Source: JBJXFE01 sp046153875 (GTDB lineage: Bacteria; Planctomycetota; Phycisphaerae; Phycisphaerales; UBA1924). Taken from it: DNA of 51,466 nucleotides. The DNA lies in contig JBJXFE010000025.1 in the NCBI GenBank assembly GCA_046153875.1, forward strand, positions 1 to 51,466. The letters are read 5' to 3'. Position 1 is the first letter of the stretch. Each line of letters begins with the position of its first letter. The notes below the pieces were generated by a model that saw only the letters and a list, made by a program, of their open reading frames with translations, was not told the origin of the DNA and searched no databases. Positions 33,875 through 42,170 of the stretch are shown here, piece after piece. The position numbers and the translations under genes were made by a program.

Positions 33875-36800
33875 TCAGCGGGCGGGTGGGAGCGGCGCCG
33901 CGTCCCAGATCATCACGCCAGTGTCGTAGCTACCGGACGCCAGGCGGCGTCCGTCTGGGCTCCACGCGAGGGCGATCACCGTTCCGCGGTGCCCGCGGAG
34001 CACGAGCAACTCCTCGCCTGTGCGGTGATCCCAGATGCGCGCCAGCCGATCCTGGGAGCCGGTGGCAAGCCGGCTGCCGTCGGGGCTGAACGCGAGGGAC
34101 CAGACGGCCGGGTCCATGCCGCGGAGCGTGCGGAGCGGGTGCCGCGTCGCCACGTCCCAAAGGATGACCAGCCCGCCGGCGTGCCCGGTGGCGATCAGCG
34201 AGCCGTCGGGGGAAAGTGCGCTGGCGAGGGTCTCATGGCTCACCGACGCGTCAGGGGCCTTGACGCGCTCCTCAGCCCCGGTTGCCAGGTCGTAGAACAC
34301 GAGCGCGGGTTGCTCCAGCGGCAGGACGAGGAGGTGCTCGCCCGGGAAGAGCGCCGGCGCGGGGCCCACGGCATCGCCGACAGAGAACGTGCGCACCGGC
34401 GACCCGTCGACGGCCCGCCACAATCGGAGAGTCCGGTCGCCGGCGCACGAGGCCAGGCGGGCGCCGTCCGGGCTGAACGCCAGGGAGCGGATCGCGTCGC
34501 CGTGACCGGCAGCGTGCCACAGGGCCCGACCGGCCTCGGCGTCCCAGACCGAAACGCTCCCGCCCGAGTTCCGGTACGCGATTCGCGCGCCGTCGACGGG
34601 CATGGCCATGATCGAGTCGTGCTCGCGGGGAACGGCGGCGATCGGCTTCTGCGCCCAGGACCCGGTGTCCCAGGCCCGCGCGCCGACAGCGCCGAAACAG
34701 CTCAGCGACAGGAGCTCCGATCGAGGGGTGAACGCCAGCCCGTGGACCGCGGCTCCCTGCTCGAGCCGCACCACATCCCGCGTCGCATACGGGTCCCAGA
34801 GTTTGACCGTCCCGTCGGTTGACGAAGAAACAAGATACCCGTCGCCCGACGTGAAGCCGGCGGGAGAGGTCTCCCCGACGTGGCCCAGGAACGTGTGCAG
34901 CAAACGGCCCGAGCCCGCATCCCAGAGGCGCACCGTGCGGTCCAGCGACCCCGTCACGATGCGGGCCCCGTCCGGGCTGAACCGGAACGACGCGATACGC
35001 TGGGTATGTCCCCGGAGCGTCTGAAGAACCCGCCCATCGGCGACACCGACGACCAGAACATCGAAGCCCCACGCCGTCGCCACCGTCGCGCCGTCGGGGC
35101 TGAACTGAAGAAGCCCCGCCTCGCCCAGCGAGTCCCCGGGCAGCAAGAGCCGCCGCACGACCTCGTGCGAGCGCGCATCCAGGAGAACCGGTCCGAGACC
35201 GGCGACACCAACGCCCAGCAGGCGGCCGTCCGGGCTGTAGTCCACACCGCGGCTGAGCGGCAGGTCCGTGCCGTCGAACAACACCTCGCCGGAGGCGATG
35301 TCCCAGACGCGCAGGCGCCCCTCGATGCCGTTGGCGGCCAGGCGGCGGTTGTCCGGGCTGATGGCCGTGAGCAGCCCGCCCCACTGGCCTTCGATCTGGA
35401 AGCGATTCACCAACCGGCCGTCAGCCGCGGCCCAGGCGAAACACTCGGTCCCTCGGCTGGTGACCACGAGAGAGCCGTCCCGAGAGAATGCGCTCACGCA
35501 CCCCAACCAGCCGCTTGCGTTGGTGGCGCTGATCGGAGCACGCACCGTCCAGAGCGGCTCAAAGGTGGACCCGTCCAGGAGGTCCACGGTGTCGTCCTGA
35601 CGGACGACCGCAAGGCTCGCGCCATCCGGCGATACGAGCGCGGCGAAGGCGGGCGCGCCGGGCAAGGTCAGCAGGCTCCGGTCGGCGCGGTACGCCAGGT
35701 GCCGCCACTCCCACCCGCGCAGATCCTCGGGCGTCTGCGCGAGGCGTGCCTTCGCCGTGCCCGCGTCCTCGGCCCGGATGGCGGCGTCGGCTGCGGCGAT
35801 CCCCGCGACGTACGCGGACCGCTCGGCCTCGACTCGGCGCTCCTCCTCGCGGTGTTCCGCGGCTCTCGCGGCGTCACGCTCGCGCCTCAGCCCCTCGCGC
35901 GCCGCCGAGGCCTGGATGAGGCCCAGCGTCGTGCCGAGCAGGCCGAGGCTCAGGGTCAGCAGCACCGCGGCGGACCCGGCGACGAGGGCCTTGTTCCGGC
36001 GGGCGAACGTGCGGAGCTGGTACGACACGCTCGGCGGGCGCGCCGTGATGGGGCGGCCCTCCAGGTGGCGGCGGATGTCGTCGGCGAGCTCGGACGCGCT
36101 CTGGTAGCGGCGCTCGCGCTCCTTGGCGAGGCATTTGAGCGTGATCGCCTCGACGCTCTCGTCCAGATCCTTGACGATGGACCGCGGACGGGCCGGCGGC
36201 GCGGACTGGATGTCGTTCAGGACATCGCGCGGCGGGCCTTCGATCCGGTACGGAAACCGCCCCGTCAGCAACTGATAGAGGACCACGCCGAGCGAGTACA
36301 CGTCGCTCCGCACGTCCACGCGCGATTGGTCCCCCGCCGCCTGCTCCGGGCTGGCCCACGGGAGCGACCCCACGAACTGCCCCGTCACCGTCATCCGCAC
36401 GCTCGCGGACCAGTCGGAGACGATCCGCGCCAGCCCGAAATCCAGGACGTGCGGCTCCCCCCGGGCGTCGACCAGGATGTTCCCGGGCTTGAGGTCGCGG
36501 TGGATGATGCCGCGCACGTGCGCGGCGCTCACGGCGTCGCATACCTTGGCGAAGAGCACGAGCGCGTCGCGCGTCGGCAGGCGCGCCCCGGCGGCGAAGC
36601 GGTCGATCGGTTCGCCCTCGACGAACTCCATGACGTAGTAGAAATGCCCACCGCGCACGCCGCTGGCGAGGATGCCGACGATCCCCGGGTGCTTGAGCTG
36701 ACCGAGAATACGGACTTCCTGCTGGAACCGGTCCGCGTCGCGGTCGCCGGCGAACAGCCCTTCGCGCATGACCTTGATGGCGACCCGCCGCCCGGTCGAT

Positions 36801-37138
36801 TTCTGCAGCGCGTCGTACACGACGCCCTGCCCGCCGCGGTGGACCTCCCCCGCGACGCGGTACCCGTCGAAAGCCTCGTCGCCCAGGGGTTCGATCGGGC
36901 CATCCAACGCGAGGGGTGCTCCCGCGGAGCCGGCGCGCGGGGCGCGGGCGCGCTCCAGCAGCCGCAGGACGCCCAGCTCCCGCTCGAGCTCCGGTGCCAG
37001 ATCGGCGTGCGAGGCGATCAACGCCCGGTCGTCGAGCGTTTCGCCGGCGGCGCGCCGGGTCATCGCTTCCTCAACGACCCGGCGGATGCGCGCGGCGCGA
37101 CGCGCCTGGCTCACGGCTCCCTGAGGCGCACGGCTCAC
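33875..37138 (-). CDS. Membrane Ser/Thr protein kinase with C-terminal WD40 repeats
   Basis: 1087 residues from the GTG at 37138, which has AGGAGG ten bases upstream; a frame to 37258 would overlap the sigma gene. The kinase domain (about 92-360) has the glycine loop VHRGGQGVVYDAL, Lys122 in VAIKVM, HRDLKPGN (about 213) and LDFGLAR (about 233), with GSLPWASPEQ. All catalytic residues are present. One membrane helix (ALVAGSAAVLLTLSLGLLGT, about 384-406) is followed by a short coiled coil and then about 600 residues of WD40 repeats, for example FSPDGARIVTGSLDRTVRLW, which would be outside the cytoplasm. Typical planctomycete kinase, downstream of an ECF sigma factor. Confidence 0.93.
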   Translation of the reverse strand: MSRAPQGAVSQARRAARIRRVVEEAMTRRAAGETLDDRALIASHADLAPELERELGVLRLLERARAPRAGSAGAPLALDGPIEPLGDEAFDGYRVAGEVHRGGQGVVYDALQKSTGRRVAIKVMREGLFAGDRDADRFQQEVRILGQLKHPGIVGILASGVRGGHFYYVMEFVEGEPIDRFAAGARLPTRDALVLFAKVCDAVSAAHVRGIIHRDLKPGNILVDARGEPHVLDFGLARIVSDWSASVRMTVTGQFVGSLPWASPEQAAGDQSRVDVRSDVYSLGVVLYQLLTGRFPYRIEGPPRDVLNDIQSAPPARPRSIVKDLDESVEAITLKCLAKERERRYQSASELADDIRRHLEGRPITARPPSVSYQLRTFARRNKALVAGSAAVLLTLSLGLLGTTLGLIQASAAREGLRRERDAARAAEHREEERRVEAERSAYVAGIAAADAAIRAEDAGTAKARLAQTPEDLRGWEWRHLAYRADRSLLTLPGAPAFAALVSPDGASLAVVRQDDTVDLLDGSTFEPLWTVRAPISATNASGWLGCVSAFSRDGSLVVTSRGTECFAWAAADGRLVNRFQIEGQWGGLLTAISPDNRRLAANGIEGRLRVWDIASGEVLFDGTDLPLSRGVDYSPDGRLLGVGVAGLGPVLLDARSHEVVRRLLLPGDSLGEAGLLQFSPDGATVATAWGFDVLVVGVADGRVLQTLRGHTQRIASFRFSPDGARIVTGSLDRTVRLWDAGSGRLLHTFLGHVGETSPAGFTSGDGYLVSSSTDGTVKLWDPYATRDVVRLEQGAAVHGLAFTPRSELLSLSCFGAVGARAWDTGSWAQKPIAAVPREHDSIMAMPVDGARIAYRNSGGSVSVWDAEAGRALWHAAGHGDAIRSLAFSPDGARLASCAGDRTLRLWRAVDGSPVRTFSVGDAVGPAPALFPGEHLLVLPLEQPALVFYDLATGAEERVKAPDASVSHETLASALSPDGSLIATGHAGGLVILWDVATRHPLRTLRGMDPAVWSLAFSPDGSRLATGSQDRLARIWDHRTGEELLVLRGHRGTVIALAWSPDGRRLASGSYDTGVMIWDAAPLPPAR

Positions 37139-37190
37139 GGCGGGTCGGCCTCCTGTGTTCAGAGCGTAACGGCGCGTCCGCGCTCCCACC

Positions 37191-37841
37191 TCAGGCGCGG
37201 CTGAGGTAGCGGGCCGCGTCCCCCATGGCTTCCCGCAGCTTCTGCAGGCCGCGTGCACAGAGCTTGTGTACGGCGGATTCGGTCTTGCCCATCCGTGAGG
37301 CGACGCCGGCCACCGGAAGCCCCTCCAGAAACCGCAGCCTCAGCGCCTCGCGGTACTCGTCACGCAGCCCGGCCAGCGCGACGTGCACGGCCGCCGCCGC
37401 TTCACGCCCCGACACCGACCGGCTCGGCGTCCGCTCCGACACGGCCAGCAACTCCAGGAGCGGGGCGATCGTGCTGGCGGCCGGGTCCGGTGCCACGAGT
37501 TTCGATCCGCCGCCGCGCTTGGCCGCCCTGTGCGACCGCACGGCGTCGAGGACGCGATGGTCGGCGATGGTCACGAGCCAGCGATAGAAGGAGTCGGTGC
37601 CCTCCGGGCGGAAGCGCCCGATGGTCCGGAACACGTCCGCGAACACCTCCTGAAGGATGTCGTCCGGGCTCAACAGCCTTCGGAGCGAGCGGGGGAGCCT
37701 CCGATCGATCCTGGATGTCAGGCGGGCGTAGTGCTCCAGCAGGAGCCGGTCGAGGGCGAGCGGTTGACCAGCGATGGCGCGGGCGAGCAGGTCTTCCCCA
37801 CCACCCGGCGTTGACTGCGGTTTGTCCGGTGCCCCGCGCAT
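37191..37841 (-). CDS. ECF-type RNA polymerase sigma factor
   Basis: 216 residues. Region 2 is visible as LLSPDDILQEVFADVFRTI followed by FYRWLVTIADHRVLDAVR; region 4 as LAGLRDEYREALRLRFLEGL, then ASRMGKTESAVHKLCARGLQ. The linker is longer than average. No anti-sigma gene is adjacent; instead the kinase-WD40 gene begins 52 bases downstream, an arrangement common in planctomycetes where kinase and sigma factor form one signalling pair. Divergent from the exported-protein cluster that starts at 37996, which makes that cluster a candidate target. Confidence 0.93.
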   Translation of the reverse strand: MRGAPDKPQSTPGGGEDLLARAIAGQPLALDRLLLEHYARLTSRIDRRLPRSLRRLLSPDDILQEVFADVFRTIGRFRPEGTDSFYRWLVTIADHRVLDAVRSHRAAKRGGGSKLVAPDPAASTIAPLLELLAVSERTPSRSVSGREAAAAVHVALAGLRDEYREALRLRFLEGLPVAGVASRMGKTESAVHKLCARGLQKLREAMGDAARYLSRA

Positions 37842-37862
37842 GAGCCAGACCTCTGAGTGACC

Positions 37863-37888
37863 ATCCTACCACTCGCGCGCAGCGTTCC
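37863..37888 (-). promoter_or_regulatory. Weak ECF-like promoter candidate before the sigma gene
   Basis: Minus strand: GGAAC (37884-37888), typical of ECF -35 elements, followed by TAGGAT (37863-37868) at ECF-like distance. This is a short, chance-prone match and could equally be a housekeeping -10. Confidence 0.25.
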
Positions 37889-37995
37889 AGCGGTTCGGTG
37901 CCTGCGCACGTGTTTGCCCGCGATCGAGGGCGGGGTGGGAGCGCTCCGCACGGTTTCCGCTCTGAACCTGGCGGATCGCGCCGCAGGAGACCCCC

Positions 37996-38991
37996 ATGAA
38001 TCGTCCGCGCCTCTTCCCCATGTCCCCGGGCTGTGGTGCCGGCGCGCCGTGCGGGCACGCTTCCTCCGGAGGACCGCAGCGCCGGGGAAGCCGCGCGGCC
38101 CACCTTTCGGCCCTTGCCGTCGCCTGCGCGTGCGGCGCCACCCCGGCGTGGGGTCAGCCGGTGCGTGTTGGCGGCTTCGATGAGTCGCGGGGAGGGGCGC
38201 TGAGCATCGAATCGGGCTCGTACATCCCGATTCTCCGCGCGCTGATCGAGCAGGAGTTCCCCGGGGTCCAGGTTTCCGGCGCCCCGGAACTCACCCCGGC
38301 GTACCTGGACACACTGGACGTGCTCGTCATCAGCGCCATCCTGTGCGACGGGGGTCCGGGGTGCGCTCTCGCGCCCCTGTCGAGCGCCGAGCAGGACGCC
38401 CTGTACGCCTTTGTGCAGAGCGGGGGCACGGCCCTGATCTTCTCGGAGAACTACGACTTCGTGCCCGCGAACCAGAGCGTGATCGATCCTTTCGGCCTTG
38501 TGGTTGATGGGCAACTGGGCGGCGGTGTGGTCTGTGAAGTAGCCAACCCCGAAGCGAGCCCGGGAACGTCGGGGCCGTTCGGGCTTGTGACGGAGTTCGA
38601 CACGTTCTACCCGGGCTGGTTTCCGCGCCTCGGAGCCTCCGCGATCGCCCGCGGCGTTTTCGCGGGCAGCGGCGAGACCGGCCTGGCGATCATCACGCCC
38701 GATGCTCTGAACGCGGGCAGCGGCCTGGTCGTCCTGGTCAGCGACACCAGCGGCGTCTACGACGGCTTCAGAACCGAGGGGATGACGCGGCTCGTGCTCA
38801 ACACGATCGCGCACGCCGACGCCTGCTTCCCGGATTGCAACGCGGACGGATCGCTGACGGTAGCCGACTTCGGCTGCTTCCAGACCCGGTACGTCCTCGG
38901 TCACGCGTACGCCGACTGCAACGCCGACGGCGCACTCAGTGTCGCCGACTTCGGCTGCTTCCAGACACGATTCGTCCTCGGCTGTGATTAG
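37996..38991 (+). CDS. Exported protein with C-terminal GC-type dockerin repeats
   Basis: 331 residues with AGGAG eight bases before the ATG. The N-terminus is long and Arg-rich before a hydrophobic stretch (LSALAVACACGATPAWGQ), consistent with a signal peptide. The body (residues about 55-275) has a flavodoxin/GATase-like strand-helix pattern: LDVLVISAILCDGGPG, SSAEQDALYAFVQSGGTALI and GLAIITPDALNAGSGLVVLV, resembling ThuA-like or Ig-linked planctomycete domains, not certain. The last 52 residues are two dockerin-like repeats (DCNADGSLTVADFGCFQ, DCNADGALSVADFGCFQ) ending in LGCD. Each loop has D-x-N-x-D-G plus D12, a calcium-type site. First gene of the exported-protein cluster. Confidence 0.8.
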   Translation: MNRPRLFPMSPGCGAGAPCGHASSGGPQRRGSRAAHLSALAVACACGATPAWGQPVRVGGFDESRGGALSIESGSYIPILRALIEQEFPGVQVSGAPELTPAYLDTLDVLVISAILCDGGPGCALAPLSSAEQDALYAFVQSGGTALIFSENYDFVPANQSVIDPFGLVVDGQLGGGVVCEVANPEASPGTSGPFGLVTEFDTFYPGWFPRLGASAIARGVFAGSGETGLAIITPDALNAGSGLVVLVSDTSGVYDGFRTEGMTRLVLNTIAHADACFPDCNADGSLTVADFGCFQTRYVLGHAYADCNADGALSVADFGCFQTRFVLGCD

Positions 38992-39092
38992 CCGCACGAA
39001 CGGGCGGGAGCGCGCGTCGCGGATTCCGCTGTGGTTCCTGCCGGCGCCGTGGAGCGCCGCGAACGACCCTGATTCCCCGCTGGAGGACCCCC

Positions 39093-40553
39093 ATGACACG
39101 CCGACACGCCGCATCGCTCGCAGCGATCCTCGCCTCGACGGCCGGGGGCGCGCACGCCCAGATCGCTCAGGACCACACCTTCACGTATCAGGGCCGACTG
39201 ACCGACGGGGGCGGCCCCGCCACGGGGGACTACGACCTCCAGTTCACGGCGTTCGACGCCGCGACCGGCGGCACGCAGTTCGGTCCCACCGTCGAGGTCG
39301 AGGACGTCACGGTGACCGACGGGGTGTTCACGGCCGGCGTGAACTTCGGCGCCGGGCTGTTCACCGGGCAGAAGTTCTGGCTGGAGGTCGGCGTGCGCGA
39401 CGGGGCGAGCATCGACCCGTACACCACGCTCGACACGCGATCGGAGATCGCCAGCGCCCCGTACGCGTCGTGTTCTCTGTTCCCTTGGGAACTCGGTACG
39501 GGTCAGATCTCGTACACGGGGGGGCGTGTGGGCGTGGGCACGGCCAGCCCCCTGACGCCGTTCACCCTCCAGACGTCGACCGACGACTTCGGCTTCAGTC
39601 ACACGGACGGCACGAGAACGCTGGCCACCTTCGTCGGGGGGCTGGGGAACGGCGCGTACCTCGGAACGTCCTCGAACCACCCGCTTTATTTCTACACCAA
39701 CGACTCCGGGCCCCTGATGACCATCGCCACGAACGGGAATGTCGGCGTCGGGACCTCGAACCCCGGCTACCGGCTGCACGTGGTCGGCGCCTCCGGCCAA
39801 GCGTTCCCGCTCGTCAGCGAACTGCACTCGACCGGCCCCGGTAACGCGATCCGCGGCGTCGTCGGCCCGACTGCGAGCGGGAACTTCACGTCCGGCGTGA
39901 CCGGCGTCAACTCCGCACCGGCCATCGGGGGCGCGGCGTTCGGGATGTACGCGGAGCACGCCAGCAACGGCGTCGGAATCAGGGCGATCTCCGCGACGGG
40001 CCGCGGGGTCGAAGGGGTCGCGACGAACGCCGCGGGATACGGCGGGTACTTCGCCAACCTCGGCGTGGGCGGCGTGGCCCTCTGGGCCGACGGGACGGCG
40101 CGCGTCAAGATCCTCCACATCACTGGCGGCGGGGACCTAGCCGAGCCGTTCGCGGTCGTCGGCACGCCCGACGCGGGCCCGATCCCGGGGATGGTGGTCA
40201 CGATTGATGAAGAGAACCCGGGCGGCCTCCGTGTCGCGGATCTCGCGTACGACGCGCGCGTCGCCGGCGTCATCTCCGGCGCCAACGGTCTCGCCGCCGG
40301 CATGGTGCTCACCCCCGAGGGCAAACTGGTCAGTGGCGACCACCCGGTCGCCCTGACGGGCCGGGTCTGGTGCTACGCGGACGCCGCGTTCGGCGCCATC
40401 AAGCCCGGTGACCGCCTCACCACCAGCGCGACCGCCGGGCACGCCATGCGCGCCGCGGACAGCGCCCGCGCGGACGGCGCGGTGATCGGCAAGGCGATGA
40501 CCGGCCTGTCCGAGGGTCGCGGCCTGGTTCTCGTGCTCGTCAACCTCCAGTAA
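39093..40553 (+). CDS. Exported tail-fibre-like protein
   Basis: 486 residues; GGAGG eight bases before the ATG. Signal peptide (HAASLAAILASTAGGAHAQ). Residues about 28-125 form the FTYQGRLTDGGGPATGDYDL domain common at the start of bacterial surface and phage-fibre-like proteins. The middle holds 'VGVGT' fibre motifs (GRVGVGTASPLTPFTLQT and GNVGVGTSNPGYRLHV) and gly-rich repeats. The C-terminal 140 residues (GDLAEPFAV, PGMVVTIDEENPGGLRV, RVAGVISGANGL, WCYADAAFGAIKPGDRLTTS) match the conserved end of this family of planctomycete and acidobacterial exported proteins. There is no dockerin. Function unknown; probably a trimeric surface fibre. Confidence 0.8.
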   Translation: MTRRHAASLAAILASTAGGAHAQIAQDHTFTYQGRLTDGGGPATGDYDLQFTAFDAATGGTQFGPTVEVEDVTVTDGVFTAGVNFGAGLFTGQKFWLEVGVRDGASIDPYTTLDTRSEIASAPYASCSLFPWELGTGQISYTGGRVGVGTASPLTPFTLQTSTDDFGFSHTDGTRTLATFVGGLGNGAYLGTSSNHPLYFYTNDSGPLMTIATNGNVGVGTSNPGYRLHVVGASGQAFPLVSELHSTGPGNAIRGVVGPTASGNFTSGVTGVNSAPAIGGAAFGMYAEHASNGVGIRAISATGRGVEGVATNAAGYGGYFANLGVGGVALWADGTARVKILHITGGGDLAEPFAVVGTPDAGPIPGMVVTIDEENPGGLRVADLAYDARVAGVISGANGLAAGMVLTPEGKLVSGDHPVALTGRVWCYADAAFGAIKPGDRLTTSATAGHAMRAADSARADGAVIGKAMTGLSEGRGLVLVLVNLQ

Positions 40554-40569
40554 CCCTAAGGAGATTCCC

Positions 40570-41610
40570 ATGGCACGCACGCTGCACGCCGGCGCATACG
40601 CCGTGATCCTCCTTGGGCTCGCCGTTCCCGTTGCGGGGCAGGTAGCGCCGCAGGGCGTCCTGCTCCGGGACCTGACGCCGGGGTATGTGCTGGTCGAGGG
40701 CGACATCCAGGTGCGGCTCGACCGGTACCTGGCGGTCCTGTCGGGAGCCGAGGCGACATTCGGGCCCGCGGTGTACTGGGGACTCGGGATCGTCCCCTAC
40801 GCGTTCGCGGCCAACGTGAGCGCGGCGAACCAGCAGGCGATGCTGAACACGATGGCGATGATCGAGCAGCGCGCCGGCGTGGACTTCCGTGAGCACGGCG
40901 GGGACCCCAACTGGATCGTCATCCAGGACAGCGCGTTCAACAACAGCCCCGTCGGAGTGCAGGGCGGGTGGCAGATCATCAACATCGCCGACTGGGGCAA
41001 CCCGATCATCATGGCCCACGAGCTGTACCACTCGCTGGGGTTCCGGCACGAGCAGAGCCGCCCGGACCGCGACACGTTCGTGACGATCAACACCGGCAAC
41101 ATCTGCGGCGCGGCGGTCTGCCCGCCGGGCACGGGCGCGGGGCAGTGCTGCGCGTGCGTGAACGCCCTGGGCCAGTGCATCTCGTGCGACTTCAACTTCG
41201 CGATCCGGAGCGACGCCTCCACGTTCGGCCCGTACGACTTCGACTCGTTCATGCACTACGGGCGGGCGGACTTCTCGTGCAACGGGATGGACACGATCAC
41301 CGTAAACACGCCGTGGAACACCCAGTGGCAGAACGCCATCGGGCAGCGGGACCACTTCAGCTACCTGGACGCGGTGGTCTGCCGCGGACTTTACCCCTTC
41401 GACGGAGACCGGTGGCTGGACCCGAACTACTTCGGTGTCCAGGTCGGCACGATGCTCCAGCCGTGGAACGACACGTTCGCCACGTCGCTGTTCTTCACCC
41501 CGGTGGGCGGCACGCTCTGGATCAAGCCGGGGAACTACAGCGCTGTCGGCGTGTACGCGTCGAACAAGTGGGTTCAGGCGCCCGCCGGCGGCGTGGTCCT
41601 GGGGAACTAA
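40570..41610 (+). CDS. Exported astacin-family (M12A) metalloprotease
   Basis: 346 residues; AAGGAG eight bases before the ATG. Signal peptide (AYAVILLGLAVPVAGQ). The astacin zinc motif is complete: HELYHSLGFRHEQSRPDRD, with His150, Glu151, His154 and His160, and a Met-turn in FDSFMHYGR including the Tyr ligand. The propeptide is short. Between the zinc site and the Met-turn there is a cysteine-rich insertion with seven Cys (ICGAAVCPPGTGAGQCCAC then VNALGQCISC) that ordinary astacins lack. The C-terminal 70 residues are a beta domain. It lies 16 bases after the tail-fibre-like gene and 21 before the small dockerin gene, so it is probably in one transcript. Confidence 0.93.
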   Translation: MARTLHAGAYAVILLGLAVPVAGQVAPQGVLLRDLTPGYVLVEGDIQVRLDRYLAVLSGAEATFGPAVYWGLGIVPYAFAANVSAANQQAMLNTMAMIEQRAGVDFREHGGDPNWIVIQDSAFNNSPVGVQGGWQIINIADWGNPIIMAHELYHSLGFRHEQSRPDRDTFVTINTGNICGAAVCPPGTGAGQCCACVNALGQCISCDFNFAIRSDASTFGPYDFDSFMHYGRADFSCNGMDTITVNTPWNTQWQNAIGQRDHFSYLDAVVCRGLYPFDGDRWLDPNYFGVQVGTMLQPWNDTFATSLFFTPVGGTLWIKPGNYSAVGVYASNKWVQAPAGGVVLGN

Positions 41611-41631
41611 GGCCGTGATAGGAGCCACGCG

Positions 41632-42024
41632 ATGAAACCGGCCCTGTATGCGATTACCGTGCTGCTCGTGTCGCCGGCCGTCCGCGCTCAAGGGCCTTAT
41701 GCGATCACCCAGGCCGTTGTCGGAGCCGGGGGCGCGACACTGGCGTCCGGAGGCGCGTACGCACTGGGGGGCACTCTGGGACAACCCGTCGCGGGGTCGG
41801 GTGCCGGCGGTTCGTACGGCATCGCCGTCGGCTTCTGGGGCGGTGGCGCTCCGGCGTGCTACCCGGATTGCAACGCCAGCGGTTCACTGACCGTGGCCGA
41901 CTTCGGGTGCTTCCAGACCCGCTACGTGCTGGGTGACGCCTACGCCGACTGCAACGCGAGCGGCGCGCTGAGCGTGGCCGACTTCGGCTGCTTCCAGACG
42001 GCGTACGCGCTGGGCTGCCCATGA
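41632..42024 (+). CDS. Small exported protein with GC-type dockerin
   Basis: 130 residues; AGGAG nine bases before the ATG. Signal peptide (ALYAITVLLVSPAVRAQ). A short Gly-rich domain (YAITQAVVGAGGATLASGG, GTLGQPVAGSGAGGSYGIAV) resembling the start of many bacterial type-9-like secreted proteins is followed by two dockerin-like repeats: DCNASGSLTVADFGCFQ and DCNASGALSVADFGCFQ, ending LGCP. Position 5 of each loop is Ser instead of Asp, so calcium binding may be weaker than in the protein at 37996. Amino-acid identity to that tail is very high while codons differ, so the domain is under selection rather than a fresh copy. Confidence 0.82.
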   Translation: MKPALYAITVLLVSPAVRAQGPYAITQAVVGAGGATLASGGAYALGGTLGQPVAGSGAGGSYGIAVGFWGGGAPACYPDCNASGSLTVADFGCFQTRYVLGDAYADCNASGALSVADFGCFQTAYALGCP

Positions 42025-42045
42025 CGGTGCGGCCGACGCCGCTCG

Positions 42046-42067
42046 CCGGCGCGCCCCGGCGCGCCGG
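42046..42067 (+). terminator. GC hairpin after the exported-protein cluster
   Basis: CCGGCGCGCC and GGCGCGCCGG form a perfect ten-base inverted repeat with a two-base centre, 21 bases after the stop of the small dockerin gene. No T-run follows, so it may be a rho-independent terminator of the type without U tract, or only an mRNA-stabilising hairpin. Confidence 0.45.
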
Positions 42068-42170
42068 ATAACCCCGCGCGGACGCTCCGAAACCTGTTCC
42101 CGGTCCAAAGTGGAAGGTCCGGATTGCCGATGCTGCGCGGCAGGGACCCTAACCGCTCGGAGACCGGGAC

